Shown here: positions 25,249 to 35,921 of the stretch, piece by piece
Layout of the letters: each line of letters opens with the position of its first letter
Position numbering within the stretch: position 1 is the stretch's first letter
From: Hymenoscyphus infarciens
Lineage: Eukaryota; Ascomycota; Leotiomycetes; Helotiales; Helotiaceae
Direction of reading: 5' to 3'
NCBI GenBank assembly: GCA_001414345.1
Contig: LLCB01000012.1
Coordinates: forward strand, 1-64,000
DNA length: 64,000 nt
Translations under genes and position numbers: made by a program
Notes under the pieces: model-generated
Databases searched by the model: none
The model's input: the letters and a program-made list of their open reading frames with translations, nothing else
Told to the model about the DNA's origin: nothing

Positions 25249-26788
25249 TCACTCATTGATTACCTGCGCCTCTCCTTCTGGATCCCCACTTTGCCTATCA
25301 CGTTGCCTTCGCAGACTACCCAAGATACTCTCATTACTTTGATTATTGGTCAGACCCATTTTCACATCCTGCTTTTGAAGTACCGCTTGTCTACCAGGCA
25401 CGTTGTCTAAACGTATGCTGGCGTTTCCTTTCGGGTACGCACGACTGAATGCCCTCGCTCCAGTCTCTCTCGGGTATCCGTCTACTCCTCCACTGTATCC
25501 GTTGGAACTGTAGTTGCTGCCGTGAACCATGCGTCTCCAGAGCGGGAAGAGGACTGGGATCGAGTTGCAGATGAGGGTCACTGCCCATTCGGCTGCTGTC
25601 AAAATAATTTGGTTGACTTGGTCGTCTGGGTTGAGAAGATGGATCAGCCAGGTGAGTCTTGGACAATTGCCTACCTAGATGCTGCGGGAAGATAGTATCT
25701 TCGAATGAAGACCTTGAGTAAATGAAGCACTTACAAGTAAAGTCAGAAGGGTTAAATTGTGGAAGCTCGTATGTGCGTGCAATTCCGCATGCTCCAGCAC
25801 TATGAGCTTGTGTTAGCTTTCATTAACAACCATTCGAGGAAGCTTAGCTTACAGAACGCCTATGCCCAGACCAGTGGCAACTGTGATTTTCTCTTTTAAC
25901 TTGACTTGGAGTTCCCAGATGAAGAAGGAAGGGAAGGTTGCAAAGTAAAAATCGGACACAAGCAGAATAACTATGGTATAATTAGCACCAGCGAGATAGC
26001 TTCTCTGCTTCTAGAGTATTTACTGCTGTGTGAGAGGAGAATTGGTAGTTGCTGGAAATGCGTGGCTCCCTCTACTCTGGGGTCATAGAGTGCAGCGACG
26101 GGTGTGATTTGTGTCCACTGGGAGGTATTGGAGTTAGTATGTTCTTTCTGGAGAAAGTCACGCAGGGAAACAGGGATTTTGCTCTTCCAAGTTGTGCGAA
26201 GCAGGTGTGTAGAACCTGGCATTTGCATCGATGGTAGTGGGAAAATGCAAATTATTCTTACTAAGAGCACAACCGCGACCGCACTTATCACCAACATGAT
26301 AACCATGGGGATTATTAGAGCAACCTTGTGCCAACGTTGGAAAACTATGCGAAGCAAGAGCAAGCCAAGAGACAACTTCGAGATGCCCGCGCCGACAATC
26401 GAAAGAGTTTGGGCGACTAACGCATACTTCCGGACCGTCGCGATCGCCTCTAGGTCTAGGACGTCCAAATGGTCTCCCAGTCCAGCTTTCGCTCCTAGAG
26501 TTATTGTGATTGAAAAGCCGAGAAAGAGGCCCTGGGAGTGTCAGTTTGGGTAGTCACTTTCATAGATAGACAAGTATGTAAGAATAGGAATGGGAAGAGG
26601 ATGGATTTACATACCGAGGCCAGCAAAACAATGTAGTCGTCTAAAAAAATCCGCTTCTTAATGAACATCTGCGTATAAAGACGAAGAGCCAGAAACGACA
26701 CTGATATAACAAACAGCAACCAAACGCACCAAATAAGCAGCGGTACTTTGGTATCTGTCGCCATCACGAAGATCGAATCAAAGTTCAA
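25249..26788 (-). CDS. PTH11-like/SAT4-type (rhodopsin-domain) integral membrane protein
   Basis: A multi-exon gene. Exon 1 runs from 26,788 to about 26,615 (start M-N-F-D, first helix and R-L-Y-T-Q, ending L-L-A-S at a GTATGT donor). Exon 2 begins about 26,542 (G-L-F-L-G-F) and carries the second to fourth helices and the extracellular loop. A short exon around 26,010-25,857 has S-D-F-Y-F-A-T-F-P and a helix. Another around 25,805-25,735 ends S-D-F-T. The last runs from about 25,670 to 25,249 with the seventh helix (I-C-N-S-I-P-V-L-F-P-L-W) and a hydrophilic tail. This seven-helix order with the S-D-F-T and P-x-x-x-P-L-W landmarks is the fungal SAT4/PTH11-like family, thought to be G-protein-coupled receptors or related proteins. 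The family call is firm; internal exon borders are approximate. The ligand is unknown. Confidence 0.75.
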
Positions 26789-28933
26789 GTCAAACTTTGA
26801 GGCAGAAAGCCAATTTTGAGTTGTGTGAGGAGCATTGGATCGAGCATTGGAGCAAGAGCTGCGGGGGCAAGGAACATTTCCCTATTCTTCCACGGCCCGC
26901 GGGGGACTTCAGATTCTTGCCCGGGAAAAAACGAATGTGAAATCGATAGACGCGACTTACTTGGCTTACTTGTTGGGCAGCCCTGCCCCGGCCCCCGAGA
27001 AAAGGTCTCAGGGGGAGAAATAACCTGTCGATTTGTCGATTTGAGGAACGGCGGCCCTACCCGCCCTACCAAAACCTCAATCTTTATACTATACTATATT
27101 ACAGCGTATTCCAAGGCCAAATAAAGCCGTAAAAATATAACAAAAATCCTAATCCGTCCCTGGAGCCGTCTTAAAGAAGTGTATTGAATCTTACAACTTT
27201 ATAACAACTGGTTGTAGTTGCATCGAAGTAGAAGCTGGTGTGCCTCAAATCGGCAGGTTATTTCTTCCCCTGCATAAGTGTGGAGCCGCTCTGCGGAATA
27301 TGCATCCAATAAATACTTTTTGTGAAACATGTCAACGGAAATGCTCTCGGCTCGTGCCGGGCCAATTAGTATGGCCCTGATACAGCGAGTGTGAAGCTTT
27401 CCAAGCAGGTGGAGGTCTCTCACTCTCAGACTGGGAATTCAACAATGAGGCGGACTGACAAATGACCAAGACGGGTTTTGAGGATTGGGAATTGGAGTGA
27501 TAACCGCTTGTTCGAAGGCCGAACTGTTTGTTAAACGAGAAGGATGGGAATTTGTGTGTGAGCGTGAAATTTGAGGAAAGACAAGATTGAGGCGTACTTG
27601 CCAAGGACCCGGGAGTGGGAACGGGAAGAATAAACATTGCAGAAAATAAAGAGGCGAGACAATCACTTGATTCTCCACCTCTGGAGGAACAAGGCTATGG
27701 ATCGTTGGGATAAGCTGTGATGCTTTCGGATGATTATAAATTCAATCAGATCGTGAGATCCCTGTGATGCCAGGGATATGAAGTCAGCGCCTTCTTCGCA
27801 AGGCTCAGGAGACAATACAGTACCATGACAACAAATACCAGTGGCTTCAAAACAGCTTTTGCAGACTGGATGACGTTTGTCAGCTTATCGGAGCTTCTTC
27901 ATTTGGGCGTAGGCGAGCAGAGATAGCGCGGGCAAGTGTAAACAAAACAACAAACTCGCGTCGAAATATCATACACTTCGACATCGTGCTTCTCAACGAC
28001 CCAAATTAATTACTTCGCGATGCCTCGAGTTGCGCACACCCGACGAGGAGTTAACTTCTACTTCCATGGCTGCGTCTCCTTTCAAATCACCTGTCAAGTG
28101 CGATCACCAAACAGTAGCATGCCAGTTGTCGTCTCTGCTAACATGACACCGGAGGCAGAAACAAGCCACCTTCGATACCGCAGACGGCTCCCACATTGTC
28201 AAGCACCAAAACACCGGAACAGATACTAGGCAAAGGAAATGATGTTGATGGAGGGTTCCTTGTAGGGGGAGGTAATAATAGGAAGGGCGAGAATGAAGGA
28301 GGAGACAGCGAAGACGAGGTAGAAGTGAGTTTCCCATGCTTAATATCAACTTCTCCGTATTTCCCTTCGAAAATATGATTTTGTCTACAGGGGAGAGCGG
28401 GAAAAGCGGCAACGAGAAATCTAAGCTCCGAGATCCGGGCGAGTCACCAATCACCGGTCCCTCGATCTGACGAGGAGAATAGGGCATTCCCCGCCGTCCA
28501 CCGTCCGCTCTGCCACACACAAGCCTCAGATCGGCAGATTAGTAGTTGGGTGGGTGACCACTGACCACTAGCGAATACTGTACAGTAAGTACCTGCTGTT
28601 GTATGTTTTTAACTTTTTTTTTTTGACTGGACTTAAGTAGGTTTACATATCAGCCAAATCCAGATCGCCAAGTGGTGCGGCGACGAACTTAGTCTGCGGC
28701 AAACTCTGGGAGACCGCCACTGGCGATGTTTGAGTCTGAAAAACCATTGTCAATCCTCTCATGCTCTCACCTCACGGCTGTACTAGTGTACATGCCAAAA
28801 CTCCTCGGCTCTCATGCCATCACCACTCAACATCCGATATCCGCTGGTGTCATCTGGCTCGATACTCTAACACGACTGAGGCGGTCCTTGTCCTCCAACT
28901 TGCTGCGCTCGAAACGTCTCTTTGTTTTTCGGA

Positions 28934-29143
28934 CCAATCCAGCTGAGTTCCTGCCATTTCTTCTCATTGGCTCAATCGCTCCTCGGACAGCCTACCTTCC
29001 GCCCCCATTGGATCAGCCGATCTCCCGGCGGGCGTGGAAGCTTAGTAGAGGACGGTTCCCGGCAATATCGACGACGTCCGTTCGCGCGCATTTGGTTTCA
29101 TTTCATCGATGTTTAGACTTTCTGGTTTCATGGACTGACCAAT
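28934..29143 (+). promoter_or_regulatory. Cluster of four CCAAT boxes upstream of the cupredoxin gene
   Basis: CCAAT at 28,934-28,938 and 29,139-29,143 (plus strand), and ATTGG at 28,966-28,970 and 29,007-29,011 (minus orientation). This is the core bound by the Hap/CBC complex in fungi. The pentamer is short, so function is an inference from clustering and position 480-690 bp upstream of the gene start. Confidence 0.35.
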
Positions 29144-29409
29144 CAAAAATCGGTATTTCGATTAGGCGAGCCCTCAGAGAGTCACACAGAATGAGATGGC
29201 AAGGTACTCGATTCTTCGTCTCTTTTTCGGATTCTCAGATCCCTCTTCTTGTCTTTTGCTCAGTTTGATCTGATCTTTCCTACAAGTCTTGAAATTACCT
29301 CTCCGTTTGAGAAGTCCAGATCTTGGGACGGTGTTTCCTATAGGCGATACGCAGTTATGCTCGTTTCTCCATCACCCACCGGTAACACGATGGCTATGCC
29401 AGGTGGCAG

Positions 29410-29619
29410 AGGATGATATATAAGTCTTAGCCTGACCGCCGTCACTCTTATTCCATTCTCATTATCAACTTCTAAACAACTATCATTTTAATACTTCTTC
29501 CTTCTTCAAGCTTATACTTCTTCTTTTTATTCAAGCTTCTACTTCTCTTTCAACCTTTTAAATTCTACTTCCTCCAACTCTTACTTTCACTTCCTAGAAT
29601 TTAATCAATAATCGTCAAA
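29410..29619 (+). promoter_or_regulatory. Core promoter and pyrimidine-rich leader of the cupredoxin gene
   Basis: A TATA element (GATATATAAG, about 29,414) is followed about 40 bp on by a long CT-rich leader to the ATG at 29,620. This arrangement is typical of strongly transcribed fungal genes. Confidence 0.5.
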
Positions 29620-30512
29620 ATGCTCTTTAATACCGTCTCATTGATTGCCGTTTTCGCAGCTGGTTCTGCAGGTTCGTCATCAATATCCTTGCCCTGCAAC
29701 CAGATCTATACTAAAACAATAACCCAGTCTCTTCTCCAGTCGACATAACCGACACCCCAACAGTCGTTCGCGCTGCGGCAGCTGGAGCAGCAACTTGGGC
29801 GGTTGTAGTTGGAGATCTCAACAACGCCAAAGCCGTAACCTTCACACCCAACACAGTCACCGCGGCTGCGGGTGATACCATCCAATACCAATTTGCGTCA
29901 GCCAACCACACTGTCACTCAGTCAGCTGGGCCACAAGCCCCTTGTAAACCAGTTGCGGCCGCCGTCAACAGTATGTTTTCCCCTCCACAATGAACCGGTC
30001 TTGAGTCGGCTTGAATTTGAGGCTGACAGTATCTACAGGTGGTTTCGTCCCAGCGCAATCAGGAGCATCCAAAGTTCAAACCTTCAATATGGTAGTTGCA
30101 GATGATTCGGCGCCAATGTACATGTATTGCGCACAGGCCCAACATTGTCAACAGGGAATGGTTATGACAATCAACCCGTACGTCTTGCTTCCCTTTTTAT
30201 TTCCGATCCCGAGAATCATTTTGCTGATCAAATTTCCAATCCGCAGAGCAGCAGGAGGTGACCAAGCCGCCCTTGTTAAGGCAGCATCGAAAGCGAAAGC
30301 CAATGTGCCAGCCAAGAAGACAGCGGGAGGAACCATGGGACAGGTCGCTGCCAGCAAGGTCGCAGCAGTAAGCGGAGGAGGAGCCAAAGCTGGAAAGGGA
30401 GTAAGTTACCTCCTTCTAAGCGCATATAGTTGATAACTAACACCCGAGAAAGGCAGCAAAAGCAGCTGGTGCAGCTAAAGCAGCAGGAGGCAAAGCCGCG
30501 AAAGGCAATTAG
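29620..30512 (+). CDS. Secreted cupredoxin (plastocyanin-like) domain protein
   Basis: Five exons (29,620-29,671; 29,740-29,970; 30,039-30,177; 30,247-30,400; 30,453-30,512) give 211 residues with all junctions in frame. Residues 1-17 form a signal peptide. The cupredoxin fold covers about 35-141: a V-G-D start, T-F-T-P-N strand, G-D-T-I-x-x-x-F, then the type-1 copper ligand set H74 (N-H-T-V), C125 (Y-C-A), H130 and M135 (H-C-Q-Q-G-M). All four ligands are present. A C-terminal tail (about 142-211) is rich in Ala, Gly and Lys, with alternating A-K blocks, in place of the Ser-rich GPI-anchor tail common in this fungal family. No GPI signal is seen. Likely a small extracellular copper protein of unknown partner. 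Confidence 0.85.
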
Positions 30513-31143
30513 AATCCAGGTTTGCTCAAGATAATTTCAGTCCGAATGATTAGGAGATAGAGGATGGATATCGAGAGGGAGTTCGATTTCCAGATTGTAT
30601 ATAGAACATGAGCATATTTTCAGGCATCAATGTCGAAATGGGTTGAGATTGAAATCAAAAGACTTCAAACCCGTTGCAAGAAACGAGCGTGAATCATTTG
30701 CAAGTCATGGCAGTCACTTGGAGGAACGTCCGAGCAAGCTCCTGGAAATGTCATCTAAACCTCCTGCGCAAACTCAACTCATACCTAATCAAAACACGCC
30801 AGTGCATCAACCCCTCTCGATTATATCGGATTGTTTTCGATCCACTTTCATTGACTTTACGTGTAACGTGAGTCGCCCGAGGTCCAAGTCACTCTCAATT
30901 CGTCCTCAAACTTCATCTGATTCCAATGGGGTTTTACGCATCTCTATACAGCAGAGGCAATCTACTTACATTTGCCCTACTTTATACGAGATCACATGAA
31001 TTACTTTCGTGCCAAGGTGAGCAAGAAAGTTGACATTTGAAGTTTGCCTCGAAGTAGAATATCCCGATAGAAGAGAACGAGGAGCTGTAACTATTATCTA
31101 TAGCCATAATAGATACTACCTTCGCTGGACAACCTCAACCCAC
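30513..31143. other. Intergenic DNA between convergent genes; no gene seen
   Basis: Downstream of the cupredoxin stop and downstream of the FMO stop. ORFs at 30,595-30,999 and 31,030-31,398 are unsupported; the latter is antisense to the FMO tail. Confidence 0.5.
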
Positions 31144-33898
31144 TCACCACAGTTTCTCCTCCCTCGAAACCCCAAATTTAACACTCGCCCCCTTCTTCGC
31201 CTTCCAGTTCTGATTCCCATTCACAAGTCCATGCCCTTTTTCAACTCCAGCCCTGCCAGAACCAACACCCCCCTCAACAACCGCATCCCGATGTCTCCTC
31301 CCCGCCATAATCTCCTCCCTAACCAACCACCCAACCCCAACCATCCCCCCATTCCCCACAAGCACAGTCCCCAAAACCGGCGCGAGAAAAATCACTAACC
31401 AGTTAACACTCGCCATCCCCGCCCGTTTTAAATCCCAAAACATCATCCAAACCCAGAAAATATTTGCGAGCACGAAGAAGACTTGATCCCACTTTAGCAG
31501 TTCCCTGATTGCCTCCTCAAACGTGGTGTGAGAAGAGGAAAGGGGGATGGGGATGAAGATTCGGATGAAAGAGTGAGAGTGCGAGGCGAACCAGAGTGTA
31601 TACCACCAAACACCCGTGGAAAAGGCCGAGAGTATGAGGATTGTACGACGGATCGTTGGGAGATCGCGTGTTGGATTGTGAAGGCGATCTTGTGTAATAG
31701 TGCTAATTACGAGGAAGCGAGCGGAAAACCATTGGCCCAAACAAATCCCAATAGGAAACATACGCCAAAGCCAGCCTGCGATATGTCGATGCTCAAGGAC
31801 GGGAGAGAGGTACGAGTCGAGGTATGTGGTGTAGTATATCAAAACCATGATCGGAAGAACACTGTTCGTATACGACAGATCTGTTAACCTCATATCGGAG
31901 GCCTTGAATGTTGAGAGGGGGGTGAGGATGTAGTGCACAAAATTGTAAAGGGGGGCGAAGACTCCGATTCCATGGAGGTTGAACATTCCCCATAGCAAAG
32001 CACTATCCCATCACACAAGGAATTAGTTCAAGGTCTTGAGCGAGAGAGAAGGGAGGAAGGGACGTACAATCTCAGAACCCCAAATTGGTTCCCCCTCCGA
32101 GCAGCCTCGATGAGCAAAATCGCATACCAAACCCCAAAATCCGCTAAGAAAGAAAACATCTGGAACCAACTCCCCTCATCGGCACCCATCTGACTAGGCG
32201 TCGTGACCAAAGTCCCTGGTCTTGCTTGTTCGTCCAAAAACGAGATGTGATAAAATTTCTCCAGGAGCTTCAACTCCTGGCCCTCGCCCCAACGATATAC
32301 ACCCTCCCCCAAAATCTTGAATCCCTCTTCATAAGGCACCATCCCGAACATGATATGGAAACAGGCCCAGCCCATAACCAGCATCGGTAAAGCCCTCAAT
32401 ACCCTAGGCCAACGAGCTTCTTGTTTCCCAATTCCTTGCGAGGGGTTGAAGGGCATAGTCCCAGTAAGCGAGCGTCTCGTCAGCGGTAAAAAATCAATCT
32501 TCCCCGCCCCAACCCAATTCTCACAACTTTGATCGACAACGAAATCTCCCGCGTAAGGTATGATATAATGGGCAAGAATTCTTTCCTTGACCCCTCTCAG
32601 GGCTTGGATCCTCGTCACCTCGGCCGCGCCTCGAATCGCTTGCGTTGCTCTAGGTTTCATCCCTTTTTCGAAAATCTTCAATGCTCGAGTAATTTCAACT
32701 GTATTTGGAGGAGAGGAAGAAGAGTTGGCGAGAGTGTAAAGAGAGTTAGCGAGTGCAGCAGCAGATTCAATCGCCGTCATCCCCCCACTACCGGAATTAG
32801 GCGTCATTTTGTGGATGCTGTCGCCTAGACAAACGATTCGACTTGCAGTCCAGTGTTTGAAATCTGCTTCTTCTAGGGCGACTAGATTTGCGTTTTGTTG
32901 GGACCTCCAGAGATGATGCATTCTCACCAAGCCTTTTGGGAGGATTGGTAAGTCCTTATGTTGGGACGCAAAAGCAGCAGCATCTTCGGGAGTAAAATGT
33001 GGGATCTCGTGGCTTTGATAAGTACGATCCATGAGAGCGAAGAGGAACCAGTAAACCTTCCCGCCTTTCCCTGTTATAACGAGGGTTGAGACGTCCTTTG
33101 CATGTGTAACGTCGTAAGAACCTGCTGCTAGTCCAGGGATCGGGGAAGAAATTCCAAAGAGGCATTTGTATTCTGCCTTCATAGCTTTCTCATCCATTAG
33201 TCCTTCAAACTGTCGCGTTTCGAGAGGGGGTTTGGACTTACTACCACGTTCCGTTCCCACGTTAAAAGTGTCCTTCTGATTCTCTGCTGCCTTCCACATT
33301 TCGTGACGAACAGTGCTGTTCACTCCATCTGCGCCCACGACGATATCTCCGCGGTATTGTGTCCCATCTGTGCAGAAAACGGTTGCTCCTTTTGGGTCTT
33401 GTGAGATTTTTTGGGCGCGTTTCTTGGTTAAGATGCATTCTTTTCTTTGGATCTGATTCGCGAGGATTTGCAACACACTCCGACGCTCTAGAAAAGCGAC
33501 GGGGTAATTCGTCCTACCCCCGACTGATCAGTAAGCTCTCCCAATTTCCCCCTCCTCACAAACTATACATACCTAGCACCAATAAGCTGAAAAGCATCAC
33601 TCCTTCCCTTGATCAGATCATTCCCATTTTTGTCATGCAGTCCAGCACTTCTCACGGGCTCAAGCAAAGCCTCGATATCTTCATAACAGCCAAGTTGATC
33701 GAGAATTCTACACCCATTTGGTGCCAGGCCAATCGAAGCACCAACCTGGGGAGCAATGGTGTCTCTGGACTCAAGAAGGAGATATTCGATCTTTACATCT
33801 GCCTTTTCGAGAGCATTTGCCAAAGTGAGACCTGCGATACCTCCACCGACAATCAACACTTTTATTGGTGAAGCGGAATGGGAATGGGGCGAAGACAT
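31144..33898 (-). CDS. FAD-dependent monooxygenase fused to a polytopic membrane domain
   Basis: Three exons (33,898-33,573; 33,513-32,068; 32,002-31,144; introns 59 and 65 bp) give 876 residues. The N-terminal 420 or so are a class A flavin monooxygenase: GGGIAG nucleotide motif (about 18-23), [14 protein letters not shown] (about 169-172), and GDS-x-H-K-M-T-P-N (about 339-348). From about 475 the protein is mostly hydrophobic, with roughly eight membrane spans separated by short loops (for example [23 protein letters not shown]), then a basic Gly-rich tail. Stand-alone family members of the PaxM/salicylate hydroxylase type are about 450-480 residues, so the C-terminal half is an extension. 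Related FMOs epoxidise prenyl chains or hydroxylate aromatic rings. The neighbouring prenyltransferase makes a prenylated aromatic substrate plausible. The role of the membrane part is unknown; an anchor or a cyclase-like partner are both possible. Confidence 0.88.
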
Positions 33899-34388
33899 TT
33901 TGAGGTTGAAAATTGAAGAGAAGCTTTAAAGAGGGGTGTCTTGAGTTAGAGTTTGCTTGGGTGGGGATGGGGTGTTGTACGAAGTACCGTGACTATTCCC
34001 TGTCAACAAATGAACCTGGCTCTGGGGAAAAGCTGGCAATGCCCTAAGACCGAGTCCTCTGTTCTTGAGTTCCCGAAGCTACGTTTTTGCACTTGCTCAT
34101 TGCGGATTCGCTTACTAAATTCAAACGGCCGTGTAAAGAATGCCTTGCAACTTCCTTCGATGGAAGGATTTATGCATAGAGGAGAAAAAACCATAAAACA
34201 CTCGAAATCACACTAAAATAGAATACGGTGCTCGCTCACTGAAAATATCGAGATGATGGCAAGGAAAGAATGGATTGCTTAGCAGTGGTATCAAATTAAA
34301 GTCATCGGTCAATAGTAGCCCATGCAGTAGGCCAACTATGCACCAAAGCAACCTTCAGGTCACTTCAGTCATACAACGCCATCAGAAA
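33899..34388. other. Promoter region of the FMO gene and 3' flank of SDR 1
   Basis: No gene is seen. The ORFs here are short and on both strands. It holds the upstream sequence of the FMO and the end of the SDR transcript. Confidence 0.4.
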
Positions 34389-35269
34389 TTACCAGCCAAA
34401 TTGAGTACCCTCGTCGGCAACCAAAGTACCATACAACTCCTTTGGATCACCCTCAATGGCAGCACGAACAATAACCTTGGCACCATCACTTGCCTCCTTG
34501 ACACCTTGTCCACCGGTGAAGTCGGTTCGACAGTAGCCACTAGAGAAGTTAGTTGCCATTGCCTACATTAGATGCGACTAATGATTCGGGAAGCTCTTAC
34601 GGTGCAGCACAGATGACCGAGATATTTTCTTCAGCCAGTTGAACCGAGTAGACGGCCGTCAACATATTGACACCAGCTCGGCTACATCGATAGGCAGGTA
34701 CCGGGAGGGCTTTGGCATTGTATGGGAAGTCACGTTTACCGGCCATGCCAATTTGACCGAGGCCGGTAGTCTAGGAATGGAAAGGTTAGTATTGAATTCT
34801 TTGGAGTGAGGTTCTACTAACTCACCACGTTGACGATTCGCCTATCATGATACTTATCGGCTTTCAAGAGGGGCACGAAAGCGTCAATGACGACCGCCGT
34901 TCCGAACATGTTGGTTTCAAAGACAGCACGAAAGTCATCGCGAATAGTAGCTCCCTCGGGACCCGACGAGATTCCGGCATTGTTGATGAGAATGGCGATG
35001 GAACCGTATTCATTGGTCACGAGTTTGACAGCTTGGGCGATGGAGGAGTCGTCGGCGATGTCGATGACCAAAGGGGAAACATCTTCCTGGGCGATGGTGG
35101 ATTCGAGCTCCGTGAGTTGCTTGACTGCGGTGACTGCTTTGTCGTTGTCTCGCGCGCCCATGAGGACGTGAAATCGGCCAGTTTGCGAAAGTTGTTGGGC
35201 GATGGAGAAGCCGATGCCCTTGTTGGCGCCGGTGATCAAGACTCTGGGTTTCGTGGATTTGGAGGCCAT
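34389..35269 (-). CDS. Short-chain dehydrogenase/reductase 1, with altered catalytic residues
   Basis: Exons 35,269-34,826, 34,770-34,601 and 34,539-34,389 (introns 55 and 61 bp) give 254 residues, the normal size of a classical SDR. The nucleotide motif T-G-A-N-K-G-I-G (13-20) and N-N-A-G are intact. The catalytic region differs. The serine normally found after I-V-N-V is T149/T150, and the Tyr-x-x-x-Lys motif reads Y175-R-C-S-R179, with arginine for lysine. The lysine lowers the tyrosine pKa in known SDRs, so activity may be reduced, changed or lost. The gene is divergent from the prenyltransferase gene, sharing a 650-bp promoter region, which suggests co-regulation. Substrate unknown. Confidence 0.88.
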
Positions 35270-35921
35270 TGTGGAAGGCGGGGGGCGGGGTTGCCAGGGG
35301 GGTCAAAAATGAAGCTATTCCGAGTATGTGTTTGGTAGAGTGCTGAGAGTTTCTCAAGATGTTCGGGAATTGAGACTTTGTTAAAAATCAAAGAGGATTC
35401 CATTTACTGTACCTTACCTAGGTATTCACTCTCGACGTACCTACCCCCGCCTAAGGTACTTGCGTCATGCCTCGTAGGCCTCGTACCTCGTACCTTCCTT
35501 TCCAACGTTTGTATGGTCGCACAAAGGGACGAGGGATATCCCACTAACTCCGATTGGTCAAACACGTCACCGAGATCCACCACCGAAATCCCGAAGTGCG
35601 GACCCTGGCACCTGGTGGGTTTCACCTCCCATCTCTCACCACGGCACCACGGGCATCGCCAGCTCGACCACAATCTCCCGATCTATCACCATCACAATCC
35701 ACTACTCCAGGTCCATGGTATCCCCATCAATACCCGATGTTCTTGGTCGTCGGGTCTCAAGCCCACGCAATGTATCCCCTGAACAATGGCAGCTCGGTCT
35801 TTCGTGGAGGCATTGTGTCAAAAGCAAAAGGGGTTAACCTCCATCGTGACAATTGATACCCACACCATATCCTCCTGTAATGAACTTTCATAGGCGAATC
35901 ACTTTCCACTAAACCACCACC
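35270..35921. promoter_or_regulatory. Shared promoter region of SDR 1 and the prenyltransferase
   Basis: Divergent start codons lie 652 bp apart. It contains three copies of CCTCGTA within 23 bp (35,470-35,492), several GTACCT words nearby, and a reverse CCAAT box (ATTGG, about 35,553). No AflR-type TCG-N5-CGA site was found. A cluster regulator site here is an inference. Confidence 0.4.

Larger units (their letters stand above)
26789..29619. other. Long intergenic stretch without a recognisable gene
   Basis: Balanced composition. The ORFs (for example 28,726-29,268, 180 codons, and 28,104-28,520 on the minus strand) lack domains, low-complexity organisation or splice-supported extension. 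A weak candidate small gene around 28,020-28,330 (D- and G-rich end) could not be supported. 28,930-29,150 holds four CCAAT pentamers. Confidence 0.45.

Noticed and set aside
28020..28520. Possible small gene with an acidic Gly-rich end and an antisense 138-codon ORF
   Set aside because: No frame carries convincingly from a start through plausible introns; kept only as a remark on the intergenic stretch.
28726..29268. 180-codon plus-strand ORF
   Set aside because: No domain, no codon bias, many Ser/Arg/Leu typical of random translation, and it overlaps a stretch with CCAAT boxes.
29706..30387. Ala-rich ORFs on the minus strand
   Set aside because: They are shadows of the cupredoxin gene, whose exons show copper ligands and consistent splice sites.
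34847..35338. 163-codon Gly/Asp-rich ORF on the plus strand
   Set aside because: Antisense shadow of SDR 1, which has intact nucleotide-binding motifs on the minus strand.
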